Shown here in pieces: positions 45,264 through 55,071 of a stretch of DNA of 64,000 bases. The stretch covers positions 5,868 to 69,867 of the forward strand of contig JAZQUG010000047.1 in NCBI GenBank assembly GCA_045631225.1, written 5' to 3'. The notes under the pieces are model-generated. The model saw only the letters and a list, made by a program, of their open reading frames with translations, searched no databases and was not told the origin of the DNA. The DNA is from Fimenecus sp045631225 (lineage in GTDB: Bacteria > Bacillota > Clostridia > Oscillospirales > Acutalibacteraceae). The position numbers were made by a program, and so were the translations under genes. Position 1 is the stretch's first letter, and each line of letters opens with the position of its first letter.

Positions 45264-45468
45264 CAGTCTTTTCACCCTTTCTTGTTGAGAATAAAACAAA
45301 ATTTTCTAATTTATCATTATACCATTTACTTCCTTTATTTTCAAGGTTTTTATAGTAAAAACTAATCTCAAATTATCCTGTAAAGATAAAAAAGAAAGCA
45401 ATTAATTAAACAACTGCTTTCTGCATAATTATATATATTATTTTTATATTATTTATATATTATTTTTA

Positions 45469-45546
45469 GATGGTAAAATAGACCATACCCGATGGTAAAA
45501 TAGACCATACCCGATGGTAAAACAGACCATACTCAACGGTAAAAAA
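45469..45546. repeat. 22-bp tandem repeat, about 3.5 copies
   Basis: Units begin at 45469, 45491 and 45513, with a degenerate partial unit from 45535. The core is GATGGTAAAATAGACCATAC; each unit contains the inverted pair ATGGT/ACCAT, so every copy can form a small hairpin. Part of the gene-free stretch 45264-45914. The preceding 45300-45468 is plain A/T-rich sequence. Confidence 0.85.
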
Positions 45547-45579
45547 GCAACGGTAGATAAATCGGAGTTTATCGGGGAG

Positions 45580-45785
45580 TTAATGGGCGTCTCTTCTCGG
45601 CTCCCCTTGTCAGGGTGCGGGTGTCCGGTGGACACCTCTGCGAAACAGAAGCACCGACCGAACCGGCAGGTGAGACTTAGCTGTCTGCGAAGCAGACTGA
45701 GGGGTAGTCAACTATTCTATTAAACTATCTCTCCCTCCGTCAAAATCAAAGATTTTGCCACCTCCCTCGTCAGAGGGAGGCATAG
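45580..45785. repeat. Hairpin-rich interspersed repeat element
   Basis: A GC-rich block unlike its surroundings, made of consecutive palindromes: GGTGTCCGGTGGACACC, GTCTGCGAAGCAGAC, CAAAATCAAAGATTTTG and CCTCCCTCGTCAGAGGGAGG. The last phrase is typical of small non-autonomous repeats scattered in gut Oscillospiraceae genomes. No credible ORF is present. Confidence 0.6.
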
Positions 45786-45856
45786 ATACATAATTTTTCT
45801 CCCCGAGAAATTATAATTCGAATTCAGATTTACCTATCGTTTCACTAACTAAAAGG

Positions 45857-45885
45857 TTGAAAATCCACATAAAATATGATAAAAT
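45857..45885 (+). promoter_or_regulatory. Promoter of the glmU-pth-mfd operon
   Basis: TTGAAA (45857-45862), 17 bp, TAAAAT (45880-45885), 29 bp before the start codon. Confidence 0.6.
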
Positions 45886-45914
45886 TAATTTTTAAAGTAA
45901 ACAGAGGTTATTCT

Positions 45915-46595
45915 ATGACAGAAAAAGATATTAAAAACCTTGAATGCATGAAGTTTCACGAAAACAACGGTGTTGAAATTCCATATCACCAGAGTGTTAT
46001 TATCGAAGAAAATGTAACAATCGGTAAAGGTACTGTGATAATGCCTAACACTATGATTTTTTCAGGTGTTACCATCGGAGAAAACTGTGTGATTGGTCCT
46101 AACACGCTCATTAAAGAAAGCGTTATCGGAAATGATGTTAAGCTCAATTCTGTTCAATGCTATCAATCAAAAGTCCTTGATGGTGCTGATATCGGACCAT
46201 TCGTTCATATAAGACCAAATTCGGTTGTTGGTGAAAAAGTCCATTTAGGAAACTTTGTCGAGGTTAAAAATTCCAACATTGATAAAGAAACAAAGGTTTC
46301 GCACCTTACTTATGTTGGTGATTCCGATGTAGGTAAACGAGTAAACTTTGGTTGCGGTACTGTTACGGTCAATTATGACGGTAAAAACAAGCACAGGACA
46401 ACAATCGGTGACGACTGCTTTATCGGTTGTAACACAAACCTTGTGGCACCTGTAACACTTTGTGACGGTGCTTATACTGCAGCAGGTTCAACAATTACAG
46501 AAAATGTTCCTGCCCAATCCCTTGGTATTGCAAGAGCAAGACAAGTAAATATTGAGGGTTGGAGAGAAATTAATAAAGACAGATTCAAAAAATAA
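45915..46595 (+). CDS. Left-handed beta-helix acetyltransferase, GlmU C-terminal domain only
   Basis: 226 residues. Repeating hexapeptides run throughout (VTIGKGTVIMPN, VTIGENCVIGPN). The segments FVHIRPNSVVGEKVHLGNFVEV, catalytic-His loop VSHLTYVGDSDVG, GCGTVTVNYDGKNKHRT and FIGCNTNLVAPV are those of the GlmU acetyltransferase domain, which makes N-acetylglucosamine-1-phosphate. The uridylyltransferase half (about 230 residues) is absent, and the in-frame upstream sequence only reaches 45876. Position before pth-mfd matches glmU (gcaD) in Bacillus. ATG 45915 follows AGAGG. Confidence 0.8.
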   Translation: MTEKDIKNLECMKFHENNGVEIPYHQSVIIEENVTIGKGTVIMPNTMIFSGVTIGENCVIGPNTLIKESVIGNDVKLNSVQCYQSKVLDGADIGPFVHIRPNSVVGEKVHLGNFVEVKNSNIDKETKVSHLTYVGDSDVGKRVNFGCGTVTVNYDGKNKHRTTIGDDCFIGCNTNLVAPVTLCDGAYTAAGSTITENVPAQSLGIARARQVNIEGWREINKDRFKK

Positions 46596-46606
46596 AGGAA
46601 ACAATT

Positions 46607-47221
46607 ATGTTCAACAGATTCAGAAAACAGACAAATACGGGAGCCACAGGCACACACGAATTTCTCATCGTTGGTCTTGGTAATCCCGGTAACAAATACA
46701 CATTGACACGACATAATGCAGGATTTTTATGTCTTGATATGCTGTCCCAGAAACTTTCTTTCAGAATTGACAGACTTAAATACAAATCACTTATGGCTGA
46801 CACGAATATCAATGGTCATCGTTGTATTGTTATGAAACCACAGACATTTATGAATAACAGTGGTGAAGCTGTAAGAGAATGTGCATCATTCTATAAAATC
46901 CCACCTGAAAAGGTAATTGTAATTTATGACGATATTTCTCTTGATGTGGGGAAACTGCGTATCCGCAGAAAAGGTACTGACGGTGGTCACAACGGAATCA
47001 AGAGTATCATTTATCACTTGAACAGTGACCAATTCCCAAGAATCAAGGTAGGTTGCGGTAAAAAACCACATCCTGAATACGACCTTGCTGACTGGGTACT
47101 TTCAGAATTCAAAAAAGACGAGCAGAAAGCTTTAGAGCCTGCACTCGAAAATGCATGCAAGGCAATTGAACTTTTACTCGATAATCAGATTGACAAGGCA
47201 ATGAACTTATACAATAGTTGA
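46607..47221 (+). CDS. pth: Peptidyl-tRNA hydrolase
   Basis: 204 residues. GLGNPGNKYTLTRHNAGF near 24-41 contains the catalytic His; MKPQTFMNNSGEAV near 84 and GGHNGIKSI near 127 are the substrate-binding motifs. A 20-residue basic N-terminal extension precedes the normal start; an alternative start inside it lacks a ribosome site. Essential recycling of peptidyl-tRNA. 10 bp ahead of mfd. Confidence 0.93.
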   Translation: MFNRFRKQTNTGATGTHEFLIVGLGNPGNKYTLTRHNAGFLCLDMLSQKLSFRIDRLKYKSLMADTNINGHRCIVMKPQTFMNNSGEAVRECASFYKIPPEKVIVIYDDISLDVGKLRIRRKGTDGGHNGIKSIIYHLNSDQFPRIKVGCGKKPHPEYDLADWVLSEFKKDEQKALEPALENACKAIELLLDNQIDKAMNLYNS

Positions 47222-47231
47222 GGCAAAAATT

Positions 47232-50200
47232 ATGTCCGCATTTACTGAAGTCATTAAAAATTCAGCAGAATATGAGGGTGTTGTAAACAGCATTAAAAAA
47301 GGCTTTTTACCACAGGGCGTCTTAGGTTTAATTCCCGTTATGAAAGCTCATCTTATATCTGCTGTAACAGGGGGTCTTGAAAAAAAGGCCCTTGTTGTCG
47401 TGCCTGACGATGCAACTGCAGTGCGACTTTGCGAGGATTTGACAGCCCTTGGTGTTTCAGCACTTCAGTATCCGTCAAGAAGCCTTTCTTTCTACACAAC
47501 CGATTCACAAAGCTACGAATATGAGCAAAAAAGAATTAAAGTGCTTCGTCGTATGCTTGACAATAGTTGTGATATTATTGTAGCAAGTGCCGAGGCTTCT
47601 CTATCCTTCACTGTTCCGCCTGAAATTTTAAGACAAAAGTCCGTTCTCCTTAAAAAAGATGAAGAAACAACTCTTGAAAAAATTGTTTCTTCCCTAAATT
47701 GTGCAGGATATACGAGAGTTGATGCTGTTGAGGGCGTTGGTCAATTCTCTGTCCGTGGTGGTATTGTGGACTTTTTCTCACCTGATGATGAAGAGCCTGT
47801 ACGAATCGAACTCTGGGGTGATACCGTTGATACTATGTGTCATTTTGATGTTGTATCACAGAGAAGAACAGTTAATATTGATGAAATTATAATTGCTCCG
47901 TCAAAGGAGATTATCATTGACAATCCACAGGAATTAATTGATAAAATCGAAAAGTTTGCAGCTTCTGTAAGAGGTAAAAAAACTGATATTATCCGTGAAA
48001 AGCTTTATAATGATATAGACAGACTCAAAGGTGGTTTGTCGGTAGGTTCTGCTGACAAATATCTTCCTCTTGTTTACTCCCCTGCTACAATTTTTGACTA
48101 TGCAAAGGATTATCTTCTTTTTGCATTTGAAACAGGTGGAATTAAGGAAAAAGCATCTTCTTCACAAAAGCTTTTATACGAAGACATTAAGGCTTGTGTT
48201 GACGACGGAACACTTTGTAAAGGTCTTGACAAATTCTGCCTTACATTCAATGAACTGATTGACAAGTACACTGAATTCGGCGCTACTTATGTTGACAATT
48301 TTGCAAGAGGAAGCTTTGATACATCTGTAAAGAGTCTTACAACCTTCAACGGAAACACATTACCTATCTGGAACGGTAAACTTGATGTTCTTATGGAAGA
48401 CTTAAAGCCCGTCAACACAAATGACAGTACAGTCGTAGTCTTTGCGGGTACTGAAAAGAGTGCAAAAAATCTTGCAGAAACCTTAAATGACGAGAATTTT
48501 GTTTCGGTTTACTTTTCCAATATCCCCGCTAAATTCCCTAAGGGTGCAATCTGTGTACTTGCAGGCTCATTGAGCTCAGGCTTCTCTTATCCACGAGAAA
48601 AACTGTATGTTTTTACATACTCAAAGATTTATCAGTCAAAAGCAAGACGAAAGAATTCAGGCTTCAAAGCAAGAGATACAATACATTCTCTTGATGAAAT
48701 CAAAAAAGGTGACTATGTTGTTCACGCTGTTCACGGTATCGGTGTTTTTGACGGTGTGACACAGCTTGAAGCCAATAAAATCATAAAAGACTATATCAAA
48801 ATCAAGTACGCTAAAAGTGATGTACTTTATGTACCGGTTACGCAGCTTGATTTGGTAGCTAAATATATCGGACCGCATGAAGATGACGGAAAAGCACTTA
48901 AGCTCAACCGTCTTGGTGGTGGTGAATGGGAAAAGACAAGAAACAAAGTTCGTTCAGCTGTTAAGGATATGGCTGACCAGCTTATTAAACTGTACTCACA
49001 GCGTTTGCACAGTGAGGGTTATGCCTTTTCACCTGATATTGATATGCAAATGGACTTTGAGAGAAGATTCCCATTTGAAGAAACCGGTGACCAGTTGCGT
49101 TCTATTGACGAAATCAAGAGTGATATGGAAAAACCATATCCAATGGACAGACTTCTTTGTGGTGACGTTGGTTTCGGTAAAACTGAAGTTGCATTAAGAG
49201 CTGTTTTCAAGTGTATTGCTGACGGAAAACAATGCGCAATCCTTGTCCCGACAACAATCCTTGCATTACAGCATTACCAGACAATTCTCAAGCGTTTCGA
49301 GGGATTCCCTATTGAAGCAGAAATGCTTTCCCGATTCCGTACACCTACACAGAGGTCAAAAATTATCAAGAGTATTAACGCAGGATTTATCGATATTATT
49401 GTGGGTACTCATTCACTTATTTCAAAAAATGTTAAGTTCAAGGATTTAGGTCTTCTCATTGTTGACGAAGAACAACGATTCGGTGTTGCACAAAAGGAAA
49501 AACTCAAAGAATTATTCCCCGGTGTTGATGTGCTGACACTTTCTGCTACACCAATTCCAAGAACACTTAATATGGCTATGTCGGGAATCCGTGATATGTC
49601 AGTTATTGAAGAAGCTCCGTCTGACCGTTCACCTGTTCAGACTTATGTTGTTGAACACAATATGCCACTTCTTTGTGAAGCGATGGAAAAAGAACTTCGT
49701 CGTGGTGGTCAGGTATATTTCTTACACAACAGAGTTGACACTATTGATGGTGTTGCAAATTCAATTCAGGAGTATCTTCCTGATGCAAAAATCGCAACTG
49801 CTCACGGAAAAATGAGTGAAGAACAGTTAAGTGACATATGGCGCGACCTTATGAATGGCGAAATTGATATTCTTGTCTGTACAACCATTATCGAAACAGG
49901 TGTAGATGTGCCAAATGCCAACACACTTATCATTGAAGATGCTGACAGACTCGGACTTGCTCAGCTTCATCAGCTTCGTGGTCGTGTAGGCAGAAGTGCA
50001 AGACGTGCAAGTGCATATCTCACATATAAGCGTGACAAAAATCTTACAGAAATTGCATACAAACGACTTCAGGCAATCCGTGAGTATACGGAATTCGGTT
50101 CAGGCTTTAAAATTGCTATGCGTGACCTTGAAATCCGAGGTGCAGGTAATCTTTTAGGCGCACAGCAGCACGGTCATTTGGCATCAGTCGGTTACGATAT

Positions 50201-50705
50201 GTATATGAAGCTGTTAGGTGAAGCTATCAGTCAGGAAAAAGGTGAAAAACCAAAGCAGAAAGAATGTCTTATTGACTTACAAATCAATGCTCATATCCCT
50301 GACAAATACATTTCTACACTTCAGCAAAGACTTACAATTTACCGTAGAATTGCTGATATCAGAACCTTTCAGGATGCAGAGGATGTACGTGATGAACTCC
50401 GTGACCGTTTCGGTGATGTTCCACCATCAGTTGAAGGACTTATTGAGGTTTCTCTTTGCAGAAATACTGCTGCTTCTCTCGGAATTTACGAAATCGGTCA
50501 GCGTGGTGAAACACTCTGCCTTTACTGTGAAGAAATCAACCCTTCATTGGTACTTGATATTTCTTCAGTTCTCCGTGGTCGTGTAGGCGTTACCGGAAGT
50601 GGCAAGAAGAGTATTAATGTCAAAAAGAAGCCTGACCAGAATTCCCTTGATACACTTAAAGAGATTTTCGAAGCAGTAGAGAATACGAGGTTGAATAAAC
50701 AATGA
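47232..50705 (+). CDS. mfd: Transcription-repair coupling factor Mfd
   Basis: 1157 residues, full length. The UvrB-like N-terminal module is followed by the RNA polymerase interacting domain (GDYVVHAVHGIGVF near 495). The translocase has Walker A GDVGFGKTEVALRA near 644, DEEQRFG near 747, TATP-type LSATPIPRTL near 769, and motif VI QLRGRVGRS near 915; a TRCF domain ends the protein. It removes stalled polymerase and recruits UvrA. Its stop overlaps the start of the DUF554 gene. Confidence 0.96.
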   Translation: MSAFTEVIKNSAEYEGVVNSIKKGFLPQGVLGLIPVMKAHLISAVTGGLEKKALVVVPDDATAVRLCEDLTALGVSALQYPSRSLSFYTTDSQSYEYEQKRIKVLRRMLDNSCDIIVASAEASLSFTVPPEILRQKSVLLKKDEETTLEKIVSSLNCAGYTRVDAVEGVGQFSVRGGIVDFFSPDDEEPVRIELWGDTVDTMCHFDVVSQRRTVNIDEIIIAPSKEIIIDNPQELIDKIEKFAASVRGKKTDIIREKLYNDIDRLKGGLSVGSADKYLPLVYSPATIFDYAKDYLLFAFETGGIKEKASSSQKLLYEDIKACVDDGTLCKGLDKFCLTFNELIDKYTEFGATYVDNFARGSFDTSVKSLTTFNGNTLPIWNGKLDVLMEDLKPVNTNDSTVVVFAGTEKSAKNLAETLNDENFVSVYFSNIPAKFPKGAICVLAGSLSSGFSYPREKLYVFTYSKIYQSKARRKNSGFKARDTIHSLDEIKKGDYVVHAVHGIGVFDGVTQLEANKIIKDYIKIKYAKSDVLYVPVTQLDLVAKYIGPHEDDGKALKLNRLGGGEWEKTRNKVRSAVKDMADQLIKLYSQRLHSEGYAFSPDIDMQMDFERRFPFEETGDQLRSIDEIKSDMEKPYPMDRLLCGDVGFGKTEVALRAVFKCIADGKQCAILVPTTILALQHYQTILKRFEGFPIEAEMLSRFRTPTQRSKIIKSINAGFIDIIVGTHSLISKNVKFKDLGLLIVDEEQRFGVAQKEKLKELFPGVDVLTLSATPIPRTLNMAMSGIRDMSVIEEAPSDRSPVQTYVVEHNMPLLCEAMEKELRRGGQVYFLHNRVDTIDGVANSIQEYLPDAKIATAHGKMSEEQLSDIWRDLMNGEIDILVCTTIIETGVDVPNANTLIIEDADRLGLAQLHQLRGRVGRSARRASAYLTYKRDKNLTEIAYKRLQAIREYTEFGSGFKIAMRDLEIRGAGNLLGAQQHGHLASVGYDMYMKLLGEAISQEKGEKPKQKECLIDLQINAHIPDKYISTLQQRLTIYRRIADIRTFQDAEDVRDELRDRFGDVPPSVEGLIEVSLCRNTAASLGIYEIGQRGETLCLYCEEINPSLVLDISSVLRGRVGVTGSGKKSINVKKKPDQNSLDTLKEIFEAVENTRLNKQ

Positions 50706-51388
50706 TTGGAACAATAGTCAATACTGCAACAATACTTACAGGTAGTGTTATCGGCAGTTTACTGAAAAAAGGAATTAAAGAAAAATATACAAAGTGCCTT
50801 ATGAATGCAATGGGACTTGCAGCAGCAGGTATCGGCATAAACTCTGTAGTACAAAATATGCCGAACAGTAAATATCCTGTTTTGTTCATTGTAAGTCTTG
50901 CTTTAGGCTCACTTTTCGGCAATATGATTGACCTTGACAAGCGTTTTAATAATCTTGTTGAGAAAAAGGGCAAAAGCGAGCTGGGGAAAGGACTTTCAAC
51001 TGCAATTCTTCTTTTCTGTATCGGTAGTCTTTCGATTTTGGGTCCGATTAACTCAGCACTCAACAACGACCATACATATCTTTTTACAAACGCTACTCTT
51101 GACTTTGTTACAAGTATGGTTTTAGCATCAACTTACGGAATAGGAATTGCACTTGCAGCACCTGTGCTTTTCTGTTGGCAAGGCTCCATCTATTTACTTG
51201 CAACATTTTTAGGTGAATTTATGAGTCCTGAGCTTATGTGTGAAATCAGCGTTGTCGGTGGATTTTTAATTGCATCTTCAGGTCTTGCAATTCTTGAAAT
51301 AAAAAATCTTAAAACACTCAATATGTTACCTTCACTTTTAATTCCGCCTGTATGGTTTATCATTATGTGGGTAATTTCATTATTTTAA
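50702..51388 (+). CDS. DUF554-family membrane protein
   Basis: 228 residues, about seven membrane spans. MIGTIVNTATILTGSVIGSLL opens the protein and GPINSALNNDHTYLFTNATLD follows near 115; both match DUF554, a family of unknown role, possibly transporters. ATG 50702 overlaps the mfd stop. Confidence 0.85.
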   Translation: MIGTIVNTATILTGSVIGSLLKKGIKEKYTKCLMNAMGLAAAGIGINSVVQNMPNSKYPVLFIVSLALGSLFGNMIDLDKRFNNLVEKKGKSELGKGLSTAILLFCIGSLSILGPINSALNNDHTYLFTNATLDFVTSMVLASTYGIGIALAAPVLFCWQGSIYLLATFLGEFMSPELMCEISVVGGFLIASSGLAILEIKNLKTLNMLPSLLIPPVWFIIMWVISLF

Positions 51389-51391
51389 TTT

Positions 51392-52243
51392 ATGGTTATG
51401 AAAAAACGACTTTCTCCTGTACTTATTTTTGCAGGAATTATAAATCTCTTATTATTTTTTACAAAATATTATATCGGTGTCCACACAAACAGTCTTTGTA
51501 TTTATACTGACAGCATCAACAATCTTATGGACACACTCTCACTTTGCCTTGCACTTGTGGGAATTTCATTTCTTAATAAACCGGCTACCGATAAATTCAA
51601 ATTCGGTTTCGGAAAAATGGAACACGTCACCACATTCATAATGTCACTTATTATGACCGTCGCAGGTTTCTCCTTTGCATACAACTCCTTGAGTCGTCTT
51701 ATGACTCCTGTGCCTGTGTGGTATTTCACAAAATATGCAATCATTATTGGTTTTACTTGTCTTGTAAAACTGCTTTTAGGTGTTATTTTCAGTTTCAGGT
51801 ATAAGAAAACAAATTCTCCTGTACTTAAAACCGTCATGCTTGACTCATATCTTGATTGTGCCATTACACTTATGACGCTTATATCATTTACACTTTCCAA
51901 TACAATTGGTTTTGCACTTGATTCCATTCTCGGACTTGCTATAAGCATCGTTATTGCAATTCTCGGAATACGTCTTATTATTTCATCCATATCTGAACTT
52001 ATCGGACAAAGTGATAAACAAATTGAAGAAAATGTATCACTTCTTATAAAAAATATTAATGAAAATATTTGTATAAATGACATTACAATTCACTCATATG
52101 GTGATGAAAAAATTTATGTCACTCTTAATTTGTCTTTAACTGATAAAGATGTTGACATTTTATCAGTTCAGAATATAATAAAAAATCAGCTGAAAGCAGA
52201 GCTTAACTGCAATTCAACTGTGGAATGGGAGGTATTTTCTTGA
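51392..52243 (+). CDS. Cation diffusion facilitator family protein
   Basis: 283 residues, six predicted spans. SLCIYTDSINNLMDTLS near 31-47 supplies the metal-site Asp pair of membrane helix 2, and VMLDSYLDCAITLMTL near 150 the equivalent in helix 5. The short C-terminal domain fits the CDF fold. Such proteins export divalent metals (Zn, Fe or Mn). The classical DxxxD/HxxxD sites read D-N-x-x-D here, so the metal is uncertain. It follows DUF554 by 3 bp. Confidence 0.75.
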   Translation: MVMKKRLSPVLIFAGIINLLLFFTKYYIGVHTNSLCIYTDSINNLMDTLSLCLALVGISFLNKPATDKFKFGFGKMEHVTTFIMSLIMTVAGFSFAYNSLSRLMTPVPVWYFTKYAIIIGFTCLVKLLLGVIFSFRYKKTNSPVLKTVMLDSYLDCAITLMTLISFTLSNTIGFALDSILGLAISIVIAILGIRLIISSISELIGQSDKQIEENVSLLIKNINENICINDITIHSYGDEKIYVTLNLSLTDKDVDILSVQNIIKNQLKAELNCNSTVEWEVFS

Positions 52244-53526
52244 AAAAGAAAAATCGTGGTAAAAAATTCTTAAAGGTGATAAGCATTATACTTGCTGTCA
52301 TTATCATTCTTGGTATTACAGGCTCTGTTGTCAATGCAGTAGGTTGTAATGCACAGCTTAAAAATGTTGCAAATTTCAAATCAGTAAAATATGACAACCA
52401 GCTTATCCCTCAGAAAGACGAAGATAATGTCTGGACATTCACAACTGACAACGACTTCAAAGTAATACAGCTCACTGACGTACATATCGGTGGTGGCTGG
52501 ATGTCAACATCAAAGGATACAATGGCACTTAATGCTGTTGCGTCAATGATTACTGCTGAACAGCCTGATCTTGTTATTGTTACAGGCGACATTGTTTATC
52601 CTGTCCCTTTCCAGGCAGGTACTTTTGACAATATGAAATCTGCTGAAATTTTTGCAACACTTATGGAAAAGCTTCAGGTTTACTGGTTGCCTGTTTTTGG
52701 TAATCACGATACAGAAAGCTACTCAAAATACACTCGTGAAGATATTTCAGGATTTTATAGCGATGAAAAATGGGCATATTGTCTTTTCAATGATAACTAT
52801 GAAGACAATGTTGACGGATACTGCAACACAGTTGTAAATGTTAAAAATACTGACGGCATTATCACACAGTCATTCTACACATTTGACACTCATTCTTATG
52901 TTGACAATGACTATCTGGGGCTTTTCTGGAAATACGATAACATCCACGACAGTCAGGTTGAATGGTATAAAAACAATGTGTTGAAATTCAACGAGTACAA
53001 TGTTGAGCTTATAAATTCAGGTGATTTCGATAATAAAGAGGAATTACTTGAGAAATACTCAACTGTAAAGTCACTTGCATTCTGGCATGTACCAAATACA
53101 GAATATCTTGATGCATGGAATGAATATGTTGAGGCAGGTTACAAGGACACAGAAAATGCAAAATACCATTATGGTGTTGTTGGTGAAACAGGCAAAATGG
53201 TTTATTCCGGTGTTTACCCTGACGAAATCTTTGAAACAATGCTTTCTCTTGGTAGTACAAAGGGTATTTTCGTTGGTCATGACCACCTTAACAACTTCTC
53301 TATTGAATATAAGGGAATCCGTCTTACATACGGCTTCAGTATTGACTATCTTGCATATTCAGGTATTTCAAAGCTCGGTTCACAGCGTGGTTGCACAGTG
53401 ATTACTGTCAAGCCTGACGGCACATTTGATTGTGTTGCTGAAAACTATTATCAGGAAAAATACACTTCTGTTTCTGATAATGTAAAAGAAGAAGTTACAA
53501 TGCAGGAATTAGGTAAGGCAGAATAA
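52240..53526 (+). CDS. Membrane-anchored or secreted metallophosphoesterase
   Basis: 428 residues from TTG 52240, with GGGAGG 8 nt upstream; the ATG at 52225 is within the previous gene and too close to any site. An N-terminal hydrophobic segment (about 9-30) acts as signal or anchor. Calcineurin-like motifs: QLTDVHIGGGW near 81, VTGDIVYP near 111, FGNHDTES near 148, FWHVPNTEY near 285 and GHDHLNNF near 346. It should act outside the cell on phosphoesters. The gene overlaps the CDF stop, then a terminator follows. Confidence 0.85.
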   Translation: MKKKNRGKKFLKVISIILAVIIILGITGSVVNAVGCNAQLKNVANFKSVKYDNQLIPQKDEDNVWTFTTDNDFKVIQLTDVHIGGGWMSTSKDTMALNAVASMITAEQPDLVIVTGDIVYPVPFQAGTFDNMKSAEIFATLMEKLQVYWLPVFGNHDTESYSKYTREDISGFYSDEKWAYCLFNDNYEDNVDGYCNTVVNVKNTDGIITQSFYTFDTHSYVDNDYLGLFWKYDNIHDSQVEWYKNNVLKFNEYNVELINSGDFDNKEELLEKYSTVKSLAFWHVPNTEYLDAWNEYVEAGYKDTENAKYHYGVVGETGKMVYSGVYPDEIFETMLSLGSTKGIFVGHDHLNNFSIEYKGIRLTYGFSIDYLAYSGISKLGSQRGCTVITVKPDGTFDCVAENYYQEKYTSVSDNVKEEVTMQELGKAE

Positions 53527-53540
53527 ATAACAAAGAAAAA

Positions 53541-53568
53541 TCCTCCCACACGGGAGGACTTTTTTTAT
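53541..53568 (+). terminator. Terminator after the metallophosphoesterase gene
   Basis: TCCTCCC (53541-53547) pairs with GGGAGGA (53552-53558), followed by CTTTTTTTAT. Confidence 0.9.
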
Positions 53569-53585
53569 CATTTTGCACTTTGTAT

Positions 53586-54980
53586 TTACTCTATCTCATC
53601 AAGGTTTGCACCCTTGGTTTCCTTAACACCCTTTGCAAACATAATTGCTGCTGTACCGACTGCAACGATAGAAATTGCAAGGCATACCCACCAGATTTGG
53701 AATTTAAGCATACCGAGGATTGCAAGAAGATATCCCACAGCAAGACCGATAATTACTAAAAGCCCCTCTGCACCGACTACTGATGCACGGATATCTGTCG
53801 GTACTTTTTCTGTCATCATAACATTCATATAATCTCTGCCAATCCAATATGAACCCTGATAAAGTCCTGCAAAGAAGCCAATAAGATATGGATTCCAACC
53901 ACAGAGAATACCGGCTACGAAAAGAGAATATCCGACCATACAGGTAACTGAGAAGCCTGTTACAGTCACTTTTCTGCCAAGCTTATCTGCAATAAAACCT
54001 GAAAGGAAGGTAATTGTTGCATAAACCACAGGCACCATAAAAAGGGCCTTTGTAATGTCGCTTGTGCTCATACCTACTTCATGCATTGAAGACTCGAAAT
54101 AAAGTGCTATTGCAGGCATTGCTGAATCAAAAACGATATGTGAAATAATAAGATTTTTTGTGTCACGATTTGAGAAAATATATTTTACGCCATTGAAAAC
54201 GCCTGACTGATTTCTTTGTGCTTCTTTTTGTTTTTTCTTAAGCTCTTTTTCAGCCTGTCGTTCTTCAATCGGTCTTGAAAGATACTCTATTCTCTCATTT
54301 ATAAACACCTTTGTATCCTTTGCAAGGATTACAACAAGTAAAACTGCAATAAAGCCGATTATAGCAGGCACTAAGAAGATTTCACGCCATTTTGTAGCGT
54401 CATCACCCATAAGCATATCACGAAGTGTGGGAATAAGAATAACACCTAAAATACCAAAGCTCTTTAAAAAGCTGTAAATCTTTGCACGATGCTTATCCGG
54501 TGCTTCTTCAAGAATATAAATAATCTGAATATCATGACCCATAAAGAAGCTGATGATTGCAAAGCCCACAAGGAACATTATGTAGCTTGATGAAAGATAA
54601 ATTACAAAAAGTCCTGTTGCCATACCAAGTGTTGAAATTGCAAAAAGCGGTTTTCGTCCCCATTTGTCTGCAAGCGCTTTATAAAATGGTGTAAAAATAC
54701 CTAAAACATAAGTAAACACACCAACACCTGAATGAAGCGCAAGACCTTCCTGGAAAGTATAGTATTTTCCCATAAACGGATTGTTTACAAAGAATTCTGT
54801 TACAAATGATGACTGCACGGTAACTGTAAGGTTGCTTGTTACCTCATCAAGAATGTTTACAATAGCAATAAGCATTAATAAAACAAAGAAATACTTGCTA
54901 CTGTTACCTCTGCCTTGCATCTTTTTAAGTCTCTTGATTTCCTTTTGTTCACTAAGGGTTATCTTTTCTGTTGTTTTCAT
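53586..54980 (-). CDS. Major facilitator superfamily transporter
   Basis: 464 residues with twelve predicted spans. The intracellular loop motif A appears as ALADKWGRKPLF near 108 and again as FIADKLGRKVTV in the second half. A basic, Glu/Lys-rich loop of about 60 residues (around 225-260) sits between the two halves. Substrate unknown. ATG 54980 follows AAGGGG. Single minus-strand gene. Confidence 0.82.
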   Translation of the reverse strand: MKTTEKITLSEQKEIKRLKKMQGRGNSSKYFFVLLMLIAIVNILDEVTSNLTVTVQSSFVTEFFVNNPFMGKYYTFQEGLALHSGVGVFTYVLGIFTPFYKALADKWGRKPLFAISTLGMATGLFVIYLSSSYIMFLVGFAIISFFMGHDIQIIYILEEAPDKHRAKIYSFLKSFGILGVILIPTLRDMLMGDDATKWREIFLVPAIIGFIAVLLVVILAKDTKVFINERIEYLSRPIEERQAEKELKKKQKEAQRNQSGVFNGVKYIFSNRDTKNLIISHIVFDSAMPAIALYFESSMHEVGMSTSDITKALFMVPVVYATITFLSGFIADKLGRKVTVTGFSVTCMVGYSLFVAGILCGWNPYLIGFFAGLYQGSYWIGRDYMNVMMTEKVPTDIRASVVGAEGLLVIIGLAVGYLLAILGMLKFQIWWVCLAISIVAVGTAAIMFAKGVKETKGANLDEIE

Positions 54981-55071
54981 TTTTCTAATCCCCTTTCTTA
55001 CGTTAATTATAAGCAAGATAAAAGGACCTGTCAATAAAGACAAGTCCTTAATTTATGACTCCATTTAATAA

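Noticed and set aside
45469..45546. Possible CRISPR array
   Set aside because: Units are contiguous with no spacers and no cas genes are present.
45514..45723. 69-codon ORF in the repeat region
   Set aside because: It spans palindromic repeats, starts inside the tandem units and has no ribosome site.
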